NCBI RefSeq assembly: GCF_049059935.1 | Contig: NZ_JBMGQR010000001.1 | Span: 1-64,000 of the forward strand | Source of the DNA: JAURVT01 sp049059935 | GTDB taxonomy: Bacteria; Actinomycetota; Actinomycetes; Propionibacteriales; Nocardioidaceae | DNA length: 64,000 nucleotides | Direction: 5' to 3' | Part shown: in pieces, positions 24,067-36,194 of the stretch | How the letters are laid out: every line of letters starts with the position of its first letter | Numbering within the stretch: position 1 is the stretch's first letter | Translations under genes and position numbers: made by a program | The notes under the pieces: generated by a model | Seen by the model: only the letters and a program-made list of their open reading frames with translations | Told to the model about the DNA's origin: nothing | Database searches by the model: none

Positions 24067-25131
24067 TCAGGCGGGGGTGGGCGTGTCCGTGGGCGACGTG
24101 TCGGCCGCGACGACGGTGCCGGCGGCGATCTCCTCGGCGTAGTGGCAGGCGACGCTGTGGCCGGGGGCGAGGAGCCGCAGCAGCGGACGCTCGTCGTCGC
24201 AGCGGGTCTCCTGGCGGAACGGGCAGCGGGTGTGGAAGCGGCAGCCGCTGGGAGGGTCGGCCGGCGACGGGAGGTCGCCGCTGAGCAGGATCCGCTCGCG
24301 CCGGTCCTCGACCTCGGGGTCGGGCACGGGCACCGCCGACATCAGCGCCTTGGTGTACGGGTGCAGGGGTGCGTCGTAGAGGTCGGGGGCGTCGGCCTGC
24401 TCGACGATGCCGCCGAGGTACATCACCGCGATCTCGTCCGACACGTGCCGCACCACCGCGAGGTCGTGCGCGATCACCAGGTAGGTCAGGCCGAGGCGCT
24501 CCTGCAGCTCCTGGAGCAGGTTGAGCACCTGCGCCTGGATCGAGACGTCGAGCGCCGAGACGGGCTCGTCGGCGATCACCAGGTCGGGCTCGAGCGCCAC
24601 CGCGCGGGCGATGCCGATGCGCTGGCGCTGGCCGCCGGAGAACTCGTGCGGGTAGCGCGAGCCGGCGTCGCGCGGCAGGCCGACGAGGTCGAGCAGCTCG
24701 GGCACCCGCGCCCGCTTGTCGAACGCGATCCCGTGGGCCTTGAGGGGCTCGGTGAGGATCGTCTCGATGCTCTGGCGCGGGTTGAGCGAGCTCATCGGGT
24801 CCTGGAAGACCATCTGCATCCGACGACGCGCGCGTCGCAGCGTCTCGCCCTTGAGCGCGGCGACGTCGGTGCCGTCGAAGTGCACCGACCCGGCGGTGGG
24901 TCGCGTCAGCTGCAGGATGGCGCGGCCGAGCGTGCTCTTGCCGCAGCCCGACTCCCCCACCAGGCCGAGCGTCCGGCCCCGGCGCACCGAGAGGTCGACG
25001 CCGTCGACGGCCTTGACGTGGCCGACGGTGCGCGACAGCACCGCGCCGCTCTTGATCGGGAAGTGCACCTCGAGGCCCTCGACGCGCAGCAGCACGTCGT
25101 CGTCGGTCCGGTCCACGGTCTCCTCGTTCAT
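24067..25131 (-). CDS. Dipeptide/oligopeptide ABC transporter ATPase (DppF/OppF)
   Basis: 354 residues. Walker A GESGCGKST, Q-loop VFQDPMSSLNPRQ, signature FSGGQRQRIGIARA, Walker B DLVIADEPVSALD. The C-terminal oligo_HPY extension has GCRFHTRCPFRQETRC, the cysteine motif of this subfamily. It powers peptide uptake with the DppD-type partner. ATG 25131 overlaps the partner's stop (ATGA). Last gene of the dppABCDF-like operon; its stop faces the hairpin at 24011-24060. Confidence 0.93.
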   Translation of the reverse strand: MNEETVDRTDDDVLLRVEGLEVHFPIKSGAVLSRTVGHVKAVDGVDLSVRRGRTLGLVGESGCGKSTLGRAILQLTRPTAGSVHFDGTDVAALKGETLRRARRRMQMVFQDPMSSLNPRQSIETILTEPLKAHGIAFDKRARVPELLDLVGLPRDAGSRYPHEFSGGQRQRIGIARAVALEPDLVIADEPVSALDVSIQAQVLNLLQELQERLGLTYLVIAHDLAVVRHVSDEIAVMYLGGIVEQADAPDLYDAPLHPYTKALMSAVPVPDPEVEDRRERILLSGDLPSPADPPSGCRFHTRCPFRQETRCDDERPLLRLLAPGHSVACHYAEEIAAGTVVAADTSPTDTPTPA

Positions 25132-26114
25132 CGGGCGCCCACCGGGGCGGCCAGCGGGTGGAAGCAGCGCAGCGCACGGGCGTCGTCGCGCTGCAGGAGC
25201 GGCGTCTCGGTGCGGCACCGGTCGTCGACGTTGCCGCAGCGCGGCGCGAACGCGCAGCCCTGCAACCACGGCAGCGTGTCGGTGGGCGACCCCGGGATGG
25301 GCAGCAGCGGCTCGCCCCGCGCGGTGTCGACGCGCGGGATCGACGCCAGCAGCCCGCCGGTGTAGGGGTGGCGCGGCTCGGCGAACAGCGGCCGACGCGG
25401 CGCGGTCTCGACCACCCGTCCGGAGTACATGACGTGCACGGTGTCGCACAGGCCCGCCACCACGCCGAGGTCGTGGGTGATCATCACCAGCGCGGTGCCG
25501 GTGCCCGAGACGAGCTCCTTGAGCAGCTCGAGGATCTGCGCCTGGATGGTGACGTCGAGCGCCGTCGTGGGCTCGTCGGCGATGAGCAGCCGCGGCTCGC
25601 AGGCGAGCGCGATGGCGATGAGCACGCGCTGGCGCATGCCGCCGGACAGCTGGTGCGGGTACTCCCCCACCCGGCGGCCGGGGTCGGGGATGCCGACGCG
25701 GCGCAGCAGCTCGACCGCCCGCTCCCTGGCCTCGCGCTTGTCCATCCCCTTGTGCTGCTTGAGCACCTCGGTGATCTGGGTGCCGACGGTGACCACGGGG
25801 TTCAGTGAGCTCATCGGGTCCTGGAAGACCATCGCGACCTCGCTGCCGCGGATCTCGTTCAGCTCCGAGCGCTGCAGGCCGAGCAGCTCGCGTCCGTCGA
25901 GCCTGACGCTGCCGCTCACCTCGACGCCGCGCCGCGGCAGCAGGCCCATGATCGCCAGCGACGTGACGCTCTTGCCGCTGCCCGACTCGCCCACCAGTCC
26001 GACGTGCTGGCCGGCGTCGACCGCGAAGCTCACCTCGCTGACGGCCTCCACCGGGTCTCGTCCCTTGCGGGTGAACCGCACGGACAGGTCCTCGACCTCC
26101 AACAGCATGCTCAT
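25128..26114 (-). CDS. Dipeptide/oligopeptide ABC transporter ATPase (DppD/OppD)
   Basis: 328 residues. Walker A GESGSGKSV, VFQDPMSSLNPVVTVG, signature LSGGMRQRVLIAIA and LLIADEPTTALDVTIQ, then the oligo_HPY tail with CAFAPRCGNVDDRCRTE. Forms the nucleotide-binding heterodimer with the downstream gene. Starts ATG 26114, 4 nt after the permease stop. Substrate peptide class cannot be told from the sequence. Confidence 0.93.
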   Translation of the reverse strand: MSMLLEVEDLSVRFTRKGRDPVEAVSEVSFAVDAGQHVGLVGESGSGKSVTSLAIMGLLPRRGVEVSGSVRLDGRELLGLQRSELNEIRGSEVAMVFQDPMSSLNPVVTVGTQITEVLKQHKGMDKREARERAVELLRRVGIPDPGRRVGEYPHQLSGGMRQRVLIAIALACEPRLLIADEPTTALDVTIQAQILELLKELVSGTGTALVMITHDLGVVAGLCDTVHVMYSGRVVETAPRRPLFAEPRHPYTGGLLASIPRVDTARGEPLLPIPGSPTDTLPWLQGCAFAPRCGNVDDRCRTETPLLQRDDARALRCFHPLAAPVGAR

Positions 26115-26118
26115 CTGC

Positions 26119-27027
26119 TCACCGCCTCTGCTTGGGGTCGAGCGCCTCGCGGAGCGCCTCGCCGAACAACGTGAACCCGAGGGCCGTGATCGCGATGCAG
26201 ATGCCCGGGTAGAAGGCCAGCCACGGCGCGATGTCGAAGCGGTCCTGGGCGCTGACGATCATCCGTCCCCACTCCGCCACGGCCACCTCGCCCGTGCCGA
26301 GCCCGAGGTACGACAGCGCCGCCACCTCGATCACCGCGGTGGCGAGGTTCAGGGTCGCCTGGACGATCGTCGGGCCGATCGAGTTGGGCAGGACGTGCCC
26401 CATGACGATGGTGCGCCGACGCAGGCCGAGCGCCGTCGCCGCGAGCACGTAGTCCTGACGGCCCTGCGAGAGCATCGAGCCACGCAGCAGCCGCGCGAAG
26501 ATCGGCACCTGCGCCGCGCCGATGGCGATCATCAGCGCGAACGCGCTCTTGTCGAGCACCGCGGCGATGCTGATCGCGAGCAGCAGGCTCGGGATCGACA
26601 GCAGGATGTCGACGATGCGCATGACGATCGAGTCGACCCAGCCGCCGAACGCCCCGGCCAGCAGGCCGAGCGCCGCGCCGGCGAGGAGGCCGAACGCCGT
26701 CGACACCAGGCCGATGACGAGCGACTGCCGTGCGCCGTAGATCAGCTGGGTGAGCATGTCCGAGCCCCAGCGGTCGATGCCGAGCAGGTGCTCGGGGCTG
26801 GAGAACTGCACCGCGTACGGCGTCGACAGGCTCTGCCACTGCGTCGAGGCGGGCTCGTACGGCGCGAGCACCGGCGCGAAGATCGCGACGAGCACGAACA
26901 GCAGTACGATGACGGCGCCGATGATGGCCGTCGGGCTGCGCCGCAGCCGACGGAACGCGCCGCGCCACAGGCTGTCGCCGCGCTCGAGCTGCTCGGGTGC
27001 CTGGGTGGCGTCGAGGGGGATCGTCAT
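26119..27027 (-). CDS. Peptide ABC transporter permease (DppC/OppC)
   Basis: 302 residues with six membrane segments. An N-terminal OppC-type stretch (LWRGAFRRLRRSPTAIIGAVIVLLFVLVAIFAPVLAPYEP) precedes the BPD_transp_1 domain with the EAA loop (AATALGLRRRTIVMGHVLPN). ATG 27027 overlaps the DppB stop (ATGA). Pairs with the DppB-like permease. Confidence 0.92.
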   Translation of the reverse strand: MTIPLDATQAPEQLERGDSLWRGAFRRLRRSPTAIIGAVIVLLFVLVAIFAPVLAPYEPASTQWQSLSTPYAVQFSSPEHLLGIDRWGSDMLTQLIYGARQSLVIGLVSTAFGLLAGAALGLLAGAFGGWVDSIVMRIVDILLSIPSLLLAISIAAVLDKSAFALMIAIGAAQVPIFARLLRGSMLSQGRQDYVLAATALGLRRRTIVMGHVLPNSIGPTIVQATLNLATAVIEVAALSYLGLGTGEVAVAEWGRMIVSAQDRFDIAPWLAFYPGICIAITALGFTLFGEALREALDPKQRR

Positions 27028-28028
27028 GACTCACGCACCCGGGGATCGATGAGGCCGTAGGACAGGTCGACCAGCAGCGTCACCAACGCGTAGATGATCG
27101 CGATGAACAGGATGAAGCCCTGCAGCACGGGGTAGTCGCGGTCGCGGATCGCCTGGTACAGGTAGTTGCCCACCCCGTCGAGCGCGAACACGGTCTCGGT
27201 GAGCACGGCGCCCGCGAGCAGGAGCCCGAGCTGCAGGCCGATCGTGGTGACGACGGGCAGCAGCGCGTTGCGCATGACGTGACGGCGGTTGACCAGCGAC
27301 GCCTTCAGGCCCTTGGCCTCGGCGGTGCGCACGTAGTCCTCGTGGATGACCTCCGACACCGCGGCGCGCGTCATCCGCACGATGATCGCGAGCGGGATGG
27401 TGCCCAGCGCGATCGCCGGCAGCACGAGGTGGACGACCGCGTCCCACGCGGCTCCCGGTTGGCCGTTGATGATGCCGTCGAGCACGTAGAAGCCGGTGGT
27501 GTGCGTCGCGTCGCTGCGGGCGCTCTGCCGGCCGACGGTCGGGAAGATGCCGAGCTGGATCGCGAACACGTACTTGAGCAGCAGGGCCAGGAAGAACACC
27601 GGGGTGACGACGCCGACCAGCGAGACGGTCACGGCACCGGCGTCGGCGGCGCTGCCGGTGCGGCGGCCCGCGACGTAGCCGAGCGGGATGCCCACGAGGA
27701 TGGCGAACAGCAGCGCGGCGACGGTCAGCTCGATGGTGGCGGGGATCTTGTCGAGGAACGCGGTGAGCACCGGCTCGTTCTTCTTGATCGACTCGCCGAA
27801 GTCGCCGCGCAGCAGCGACCCCATGTAGGTGAAGTACTGGGTCAGCAGGGGCTTGTCGAAGCCGTAGACCTCGGTGACGCGGGCGATGGCGGCGGGCGTG
27901 GCGCGCTCGCCGAGCAGGGCACGCGCGGGGTCGCCGGGCAGTGCGCGCACCCACGCGAAGAGCAGGAGCGTCAGGCCGAACAGCGTCGGCACGAGCAGCG
28001 CGACGCGTCGGATCGCGAAACGGAGCAC
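27024..28028 (-). CDS. Peptide ABC transporter permease (DppB/OppB)
   Basis: 334 residues. N-terminal RVALLVPTLFGLTLLLFAWVRALPGDPARALLGE is the classic DppB opening. The EAA loop is RTAEAKGLKASLVNRRHVMRNALLPVV. It is separated from the binding-protein gene by 88 bp containing a strong hairpin, then runs into the other permease by a 4-nt overlap. Start GTG 28028. Confidence 0.92.
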   Translation of the reverse strand: MLRFAIRRVALLVPTLFGLTLLLFAWVRALPGDPARALLGERATPAAIARVTEVYGFDKPLLTQYFTYMGSLLRGDFGESIKKNEPVLTAFLDKIPATIELTVAALLFAILVGIPLGYVAGRRTGSAADAGAVTVSLVGVVTPVFFLALLLKYVFAIQLGIFPTVGRQSARSDATHTTGFYVLDGIINGQPGAAWDAVVHLVLPAIALGTIPLAIIVRMTRAAVSEVIHEDYVRTAEAKGLKASLVNRRHVMRNALLPVVTTIGLQLGLLLAGAVLTETVFALDGVGNYLYQAIRDRDYPVLQGFILFIAIIYALVTLLVDLSYGLIDPRVRES

Positions 28029-28071
28029 GCGTTCCTCAGTTCTTCAGACGGGGAGGGGATGAGCAGGCAGA

Positions 28072-28110
28072 GCCCGGGGTGCGACGGCCGACGGCCGCCG
28101 CACCCCGGGC
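28072..28110 (-). terminator. 12-bp hairpin between binding-protein and permease genes
   Basis: Arms GCCCGGGGTGCG and CGCACCCCGGGC with a 15-nt loop that contains a nested GGCC-CGA-GGCC stem. Located 6 nt after the solute-binding gene stop. Typical of an attenuating or mRNA-stabilising structure that leaves the binding protein more abundant than the membrane parts. Confidence 0.65.
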
Positions 28111-28116
28111 GCCGGA

Positions 28117-29808
28117 TCACTTGGTGACGGTGACGTTCGCGAACGACTCGTCCTGCACCGGGCTGGGCACGAAGCCCTTGACGCCGGGGCCGAACGCGAG
28201 CGACGGGACGCCGTGCGCCAGCGGGACGCCGGGCAGGTAGTCCATGACGTCCGCGTTGATCTTCTCGTAGGCCGGCTTCTGCTCCTCGACCGTCGGCAGC
28301 TGACGGGCCGCGGCGAGCTCGTCGAACAGCGTCTGGTTGGTGAAGCCCCACTCGTTGCTGGCCTGGCCGAAGAAGACGCCGAGGAAGTTGTCGGTGTCGT
28401 TGTAGTCGCCGGTCCAGCCGAGCAGGTGGATGCCGTGGTCCTGGCCGCCCTGGATCTTGTCCAGGTAGTCCGGGCTCCACTGGTCGGCGACGGGCGTGAC
28501 CTTGATGCCCACCTCCTGCAGCTGGCCGCGGATCACGTTGAAGGTGTCCTGGGGGCTCGGCATGTACGGACGGCTGACGTCCGTCGGGTAGTTGAAGGTC
28601 AGCTCCAGGTTCTCCTGGCCGGCCTCCTTGAGCAGCGCCTTGGCCTTGGCCGGGTCGTAGTCGTAGCCCGTGACGTCGTCGTTGTAGCCGTTGACGACCT
28701 CGGGGATGAACTCCTTGGCGGCCACCGAGCCCGGCGTCATCGACTGCGACACGATCGCGTCCTTGTCGATGGCGTGGGCGATCGCCTGGCGGACCTTGGG
28801 GTCGGCCAGGGCCGGGATCTTCTGGTTGAAGCCCAGGTACAGGACGTTGAACGCCGGACGCTGGACGAGCTCGAAGTCCTCGTCCTGCAGGGGCTTGATG
28901 TCACCGGGGCCGACGAGGTCGAAGCCGTCGATGTCACCGGCACGCAGGGCGTCGGTGCGGGCCTTGCCGTCGGCGATCGTGGTGATGCGGACGTTGGGCG
29001 TCTTGGCCTTGTCGCCCCAGTAGCTCTCGTTGGCCTTGAGGGTGACGGCCTGGCCGCGGTCCCACGAGACGAACGAGTACGGGCCGGTGCCCGTCGGGTG
29101 CGCGGTGCCGTACTCGCTGGACGTCGGGTCGCCGCCCGCCTCGACCTTGTTGTACTTGGCGAGCGCCGTGGGGCTCTGCATCGAGAACGCCGGCAGCGAC
29201 ATCGAGGCGACGAAGCCCGCGTAGGGCTGCTTGAGGGTGATCGTCGCGGTGTTGCCCTCGGTGGCGCAGGAGTCGTAGATGCTCTTGTCGCCGAAGCCCT
29301 TGAACAGCGAGATCCAGTAGTACGTGACGTCCTCGGTCTGCGCCGGGCCGGCGGGCTGGTTGTTCCAGTACTCGAACATCGAGCAGACGGCCGCGCCGTT
29401 GAACGGGGTGCCGTCCTGGAAGGTGACGCCGTCGCGCAGCGTGAACGTCGTCGACTTGCCGTCCTCGGAGGTCTCCCACTTGGTGGCGAGCGACGGGGCG
29501 GGGTCGGCGGTGCAGGGCTTGGCCGAGACCAGGCCCTCGAAGATCTGGCGGCTGACGCGGAACGTCTCGCCGTCGGAGGCGTGGAACGGGTTCAGGGTGG
29601 TGGGGTCCGACGAGGCGGCGAACACGAACGTGTCCTCGCCCGCGTCGCCGCTGTCGGCGTCGGCCAGCTCCTTGCACTGGGCCTCGGCGTCGGCGCCGTC
29701 GGGCGCAGCCGAGTCCGAGGAGCCGCCGCCGCACGCGACGAGGGTGGCGGCCGACAGCGCGCCGGCCACCGCGAGCATCACGCTGCGGCGAAGGTGTCGA
29801 TGACTCAT
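28117..29808 (-). CDS. Peptide ABC transporter solute-binding lipoprotein (DppA-like)
   Basis: 563 residues of SBP family 5. Signal peptide with lipobox ATLVAC (about residue 26) gives a membrane-anchored lipoprotein. Body contains SSDPTTLNPFHASDGETFRVSRQIFEGL, FTLRDGVTFQDGTPFNGAAV and ARTDALRAGDIDGFD, the family landmarks. It captures peptides outside the membrane for the four downstream genes. ATG 29808 is chosen over an upstream start because an AGGA lies 6 nt ahead and the signal peptide starts here. Confidence 0.93.
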   Translation of the reverse strand: MSHRHLRRSVMLAVAGALSAATLVACGGGSSDSAAPDGADAEAQCKELADADSGDAGEDTFVFAASSDPTTLNPFHASDGETFRVSRQIFEGLVSAKPCTADPAPSLATKWETSEDGKSTTFTLRDGVTFQDGTPFNGAAVCSMFEYWNNQPAGPAQTEDVTYYWISLFKGFGDKSIYDSCATEGNTATITLKQPYAGFVASMSLPAFSMQSPTALAKYNKVEAGGDPTSSEYGTAHPTGTGPYSFVSWDRGQAVTLKANESYWGDKAKTPNVRITTIADGKARTDALRAGDIDGFDLVGPGDIKPLQDEDFELVQRPAFNVLYLGFNQKIPALADPKVRQAIAHAIDKDAIVSQSMTPGSVAAKEFIPEVVNGYNDDVTGYDYDPAKAKALLKEAGQENLELTFNYPTDVSRPYMPSPQDTFNVIRGQLQEVGIKVTPVADQWSPDYLDKIQGGQDHGIHLLGWTGDYNDTDNFLGVFFGQASNEWGFTNQTLFDELAAARQLPTVEEQKPAYEKINADVMDYLPGVPLAHGVPSLAFGPGVKGFVPSPVQDESFANVTVTK

Positions 29809-29956
29809 CCAGGTCCTGCTTTCTCCGGGGCGCTCCAGCGCCCGCACGGTCAGATGTGCGGGACGCTAGTGCGTCCACGGAGCGAGACGGAAGCCACCGG
29901 GCGGTTGCGGGCCGAATCGTTATGGAGTCAGTACCTGGCGAAATGTGCCGGTTACC

Positions 29957-30605
29957 TCAGAGCAGGCGGCCGAGGTCCTGCGGCGTCAGCCCGACCAGGG
30001 ACTGCCGCACCGTGCGGCGGTCCTCCTCGCCGACGGGCACGTGGTGCGGCACCGCGAGGACGTGGCAGCCGGCCGCCTGGGCCGAGCGCGCCCCCGTCGG
30101 GGAGTCCTCGACGGCGACGCAGTCGCGCGGGTCGACGCCGAGCGCGCGGGCGGCGGCGAGGTACGGCTCGGGGTCGGGCTTGCCGGCCGACACCTCGTCC
30201 CCGGTCATCACCACGTCGAAGACGTCCTCGGGCAGGTGCGGCAGCAGCGACTCCACGATGCTGCGCCACGACATCGTCACCAGGCCCAGCAGCACCCCGG
30301 CCGAGCGCAGCTGGGCCAGCAGCTCGAGGGCGCCGGGCCGCCACTGCAGGTCGCCGGACTCCATGTGCCGCAGCACCGCCGCGATCAGGTCGGCGACGAT
30401 CTCCTCCGGCTCGAGGTCGAGGTCCATCCGCTTCTTGATGTAGCGGCCCGACTCGAGCAGGTCGTTGCCGACCAGCTGCATGGCGTCGTCGTCGCTCCAC
30501 TCGGCGCCGTGGCGACGCGCGAGGTCGAACTCCGCCGCGATCCAGATCGGCTCGGTGTCGACGATGGTGCCGTCGAGGTCCCACAGGACGGCGGCCGGCA
30601 GGCCG

Positions 30606-30616
<11 letters not shown>
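29957..30616 (-). CDS. HAD-superfamily hydrolase (beta-phosphoglucomutase/phosphatase-like)
   Basis: 219 residues. Motif I is LWDLDGTIVDTEP (nucleophile Asp and acid/base Asp), motif II is LVTMSWRS, motif III is GKPDPEPY and motif IV is VAVEDSPTGARSA. Type I cap between motifs I and II. A cytosolic phosphatase or mutase of small phosphorylated metabolites. Its ATG lies inside the metH 3' end (11-nt overlap), so it is made from the metH transcript; the functional link to methionine or cobalamin metabolism is inference. Confidence 0.88.
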
Positions 30617-34097
<3,481 letters not shown>

Positions 34098-34211
34098 CCA
34101 TCTGAGACGTCGGGTGGGACTGGCCAAGTCTAGGTGGTCGGACGCGGGCTCCCCCGGACTTGCCACGGTGCGGGACGGCGGGGTATCGCCCGTCACACCC
34201 GGGCGCGGGCC

Positions 34212-34217
34212 TACGCT
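34212..34217 (+). promoter_or_regulatory. -10 box TACGCT of the PAC2 gene
   Basis: TACGCT, 6 nt before ATG 34224, leaderless pattern, in the metH/PAC2 divergent gap. Confidence 0.5.
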
Positions 34218-34223
34218 TGCGGG

Positions 34224-35078
34224 ATGGACGAGGTGCAGGAGCCGAGATCGGCGGTCGACCCGTGGATGGTCGTCGCCTTCGAGGGCTGGAACGACGCCGC
34301 GGACGCCGCGTCCGGCGTCGTCGACCACCTGCTCGAGTGGTGGGACGCGACGCTCGTCGGCGAGATCGACCCCGAGGACTACTACGACTTCCAGGTCAAC
34401 CGCCCTCACGTCGGCACCGACGAGCACGGCGACCGCGTCCTCACCTGGCCCACGACGCGGGTGTACCTGGCCCGCCCCGTCGGCGCCGACCGCGACGTCC
34501 TGCTGGTGCGCGGCGTCGAGCCGAACATGCGCTGGCGCTCGTTCTGCGAGGAGCTGCTGGCCATCGTCGACGTGCACGCCGTCAGCACCGTCGTGACGCT
34601 GGGAGCGCTGCTGGCCGACACGCCGCACACGCGTCCGATCCCGCTCTCGGGGACGACGAGCGACGTCGGGCTGGGCGAGGCGCTGCAGCTGGAGGAGTCG
34701 CGGTACGAGGGCCCCACCGGCATCAACGGCGTGCTGGCCGACCTGTGCATCCACGCCGACGTCCCCCACGTCTCGCTGTGGGCCGCGGTGCCGCACTACG
34801 TCGCGCAGCCGCCGTGCCCCAAGGCCACGCTCGCGCTGCTGAGCCGCCTGGAGGACCTCCTCGAGGTGCCCCTCCCCCTCGGCGACCTCGTCGAGGCGTC
34901 CAAGGCCTGGGAGCGCGGCGTCGAGGAGCTCGCCGCCGAGGACACCGAGATCGCCGAGTACGTCGAGGCGCTCGAGGAGGCCCAGGACACCTCCGACCTC
35001 CCCGAGGCCTCCGGCGACGCCATCGCCCGCGAGTTCGAGCGCTACCTCCGCCGCCGCTCTCGCGACTCCGACACCTAG
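34224..35078 (+). CDS. PAC2-family (proteasome assembly chaperone-like) protein
   Basis: 284 residues. The PAC2 fold signatures are MVVAFEGWNDAADAASGVVDHL near the start, TVVTLGALLADTPHTRPIPLSGTT in the middle and GPTGINGVLADLCIHADVPHVSLWAAVPHYV later. The C-terminal 70 residues are acidic and helical. Bacterial PAC2 proteins have no proven role in 20S assembly, although this one lies on the same chromosome region as the proteasome genes. ATG 34224 is leaderless. Divergent from metH. Confidence 0.88.
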   Translation: MDEVQEPRSAVDPWMVVAFEGWNDAADAASGVVDHLLEWWDATLVGEIDPEDYYDFQVNRPHVGTDEHGDRVLTWPTTRVYLARPVGADRDVLLVRGVEPNMRWRSFCEELLAIVDVHAVSTVVTLGALLADTPHTRPIPLSGTTSDVGLGEALQLEESRYEGPTGINGVLADLCIHADVPHVSLWAAVPHYVAQPPCPKATLALLSRLEDLLEVPLPLGDLVEASKAWERGVEELAAEDTEIAEYVEALEEAQDTSDLPEASGDAIAREFERYLRRRSRDSDT

Positions 35079-35093
35079 CCCCCATCCCCCACC

Positions 35094-35156
35094 CCGCGAT
35101 CCGTCGATCGCCGTCTACCGATCCGCCGATCCGTGCCTATCGATCCGCCGGATCGT
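35094..35156. repeat. cluster of short GATCCG repeats downstream of DUF559 gene
   Basis: CGATCCG(T/C)CGATC-like words occur at least four times in about 60 bp (CGATCCGTCGATC, CCGATCCGCCGATCC, TCGATCCGCCGGATC). A similar cluster lies on the other side of the gene. Confidence 0.6.
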
Positions 35157-35159
35157 GAC

Positions 35160-36080
35160 TCACCAGAGCCGGGGAAGCGATCCGATGCCCAGCATCTCGG
35201 CCACCTGCGCCTCGAACGGCGGGCCGTCGCCCCAGATGTCCTCGCTCGTCACCACCAGGACGCGCCAACCGAATTGCTCGGCGACGGCACGGCGTCTGGC
35301 GGCGTCGTGGGCCCGGTCCTCGTCCGACGAGTGGTCGCGCCGCCCGTCGAACTCGACAGCGATCTTCTGCTCCTCGTACCCCATGTCGAGCCGGGCGACC
35401 ACGACACCGGAACGAGACCTCAGGACGATCTGGGACGTCGGCGCGGGCAACCCTGCGTCCACCAACCTCAGGCGGGTCAGCGTCTCGCCGCTCGACTCGA
35501 CGAGTGGGTCGATCAGCTCGGCCAGGACACGGGCCTGACGGATCCCCGGGTAGCCGCGCAGCATCACCAGAGCGCCCCGGACCGCATCCGGATCGATGAG
35601 ACCGGCAGCGGCGAACGCGTCGGCGGCCACGAGGGCATAGGGGCGAAACGACGTGCGAAGCAGGTCGGTGACGGTCCGGACGGCTGTGGTCACCTGCAGG
35701 CCGTCGATCGTCTCGACGTCCCGTGGAGCGATGTAACCCTCGTGGCACACCACCCCTGCTCGCCGTGCCCGGCCGGAGCCGTGTGGCACCACGCACCGCG
35801 GGACGAGCTGGTGGCGGTCACCGGGCCGAAAGACGTCGAGCCCATGAAGCCACGCGACGGTCTCCCCGTAGAACACCGCACCCTTCGGCCGGACGAGGTC
35901 GAGTACCACCGCACGCAGGTCACGCGACTCGGGCACCCGCGCGTCGACCACTACCCCGCGAAACACGTCCCTGAGCCCGCCGTCGGCTCGCAGGGCGCGG
36001 ACTCGGTAGGTCGACAGGCCGACGTCGGCAGAGTCGCGGGTGAGGAACGGACGTCCGCCGTTGATGAGTGCGCTCATCAC
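35160..36080 (-). CDS. DUF559-type (AbiEi/endonuclease-like) protein
   Basis: About 306 residues. The C-terminal part (about 205-306) is a DUF559/Vsr-like nuclease fold: MGYEEQKIAVEFDGRRDHSS followed by RRRAVAEQFGWRVLVVTSEDIW, with acidic E-x-D-G in the expected active-site place. The N-terminal half, with a GETVAWLHGLDV segment and an early DNA-binding-like stretch, resembles AbiEi-type antitoxin proteins. No toxin partner is adjacent. GTG 36080 or ATG 36077 are equivalent starts. It is flanked on both sides by GATCCG-rich repeats, which suggests separate acquisition. Confidence 0.75.
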   Translation of the reverse strand: MMSALINGGRPFLTRDSADVGLSTYRVRALRADGGLRDVFRGVVVDARVPESRDLRAVVLDLVRPKGAVFYGETVAWLHGLDVFRPGDRHQLVPRCVVPHGSGRARRAGVVCHEGYIAPRDVETIDGLQVTTAVRTVTDLLRTSFRPYALVAADAFAAAGLIDPDAVRGALVMLRGYPGIRQARVLAELIDPLVESSGETLTRLRLVDAGLPAPTSQIVLRSRSGVVVARLDMGYEEQKIAVEFDGRRDHSSDEDRAHDAARRRAVAEQFGWRVLVVTSEDIWGDGPPFEAQVAEMLGIGSLPRLW

Positions 36081-36097
36081 CGAAGCGTCGCGCAGGT

Positions 36098-36194
36098 CAA
36101 CGATCCGTCGCAGTCTCTATCCACAGGCCGCCGGAATCGACGGATCAATGGGTCAGGATCGACGGACGGATAGACCCGAACTGGCGGATCGCGG
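36098..36194. repeat. cluster of short GATCCG/CGGATC repeats upstream of DUF559 gene
   Basis: Words such as CGATCCGTCG, ATCGACGGATCAATG, GATCGACGGACGGATAG and GGCGGATCGCGG recur between the DUF559 start and the mshC stop, largely as reverse complements of those at 35094-35156. Confidence 0.55.

Noticed and set aside
34098..34223. Possible cobalamin or SAM riboswitch ahead of metH
   Set aside because: I looked for a B12-box-like core or SAM-box pairing in the 126-bp gap and found none.
35160..36080. Complete AbiE-type toxin-antitoxin pair
   Set aside because: Only the AbiEi/DUF559-like gene is present; no AbiEii-type nucleotidyltransferase toxin is adjacent.
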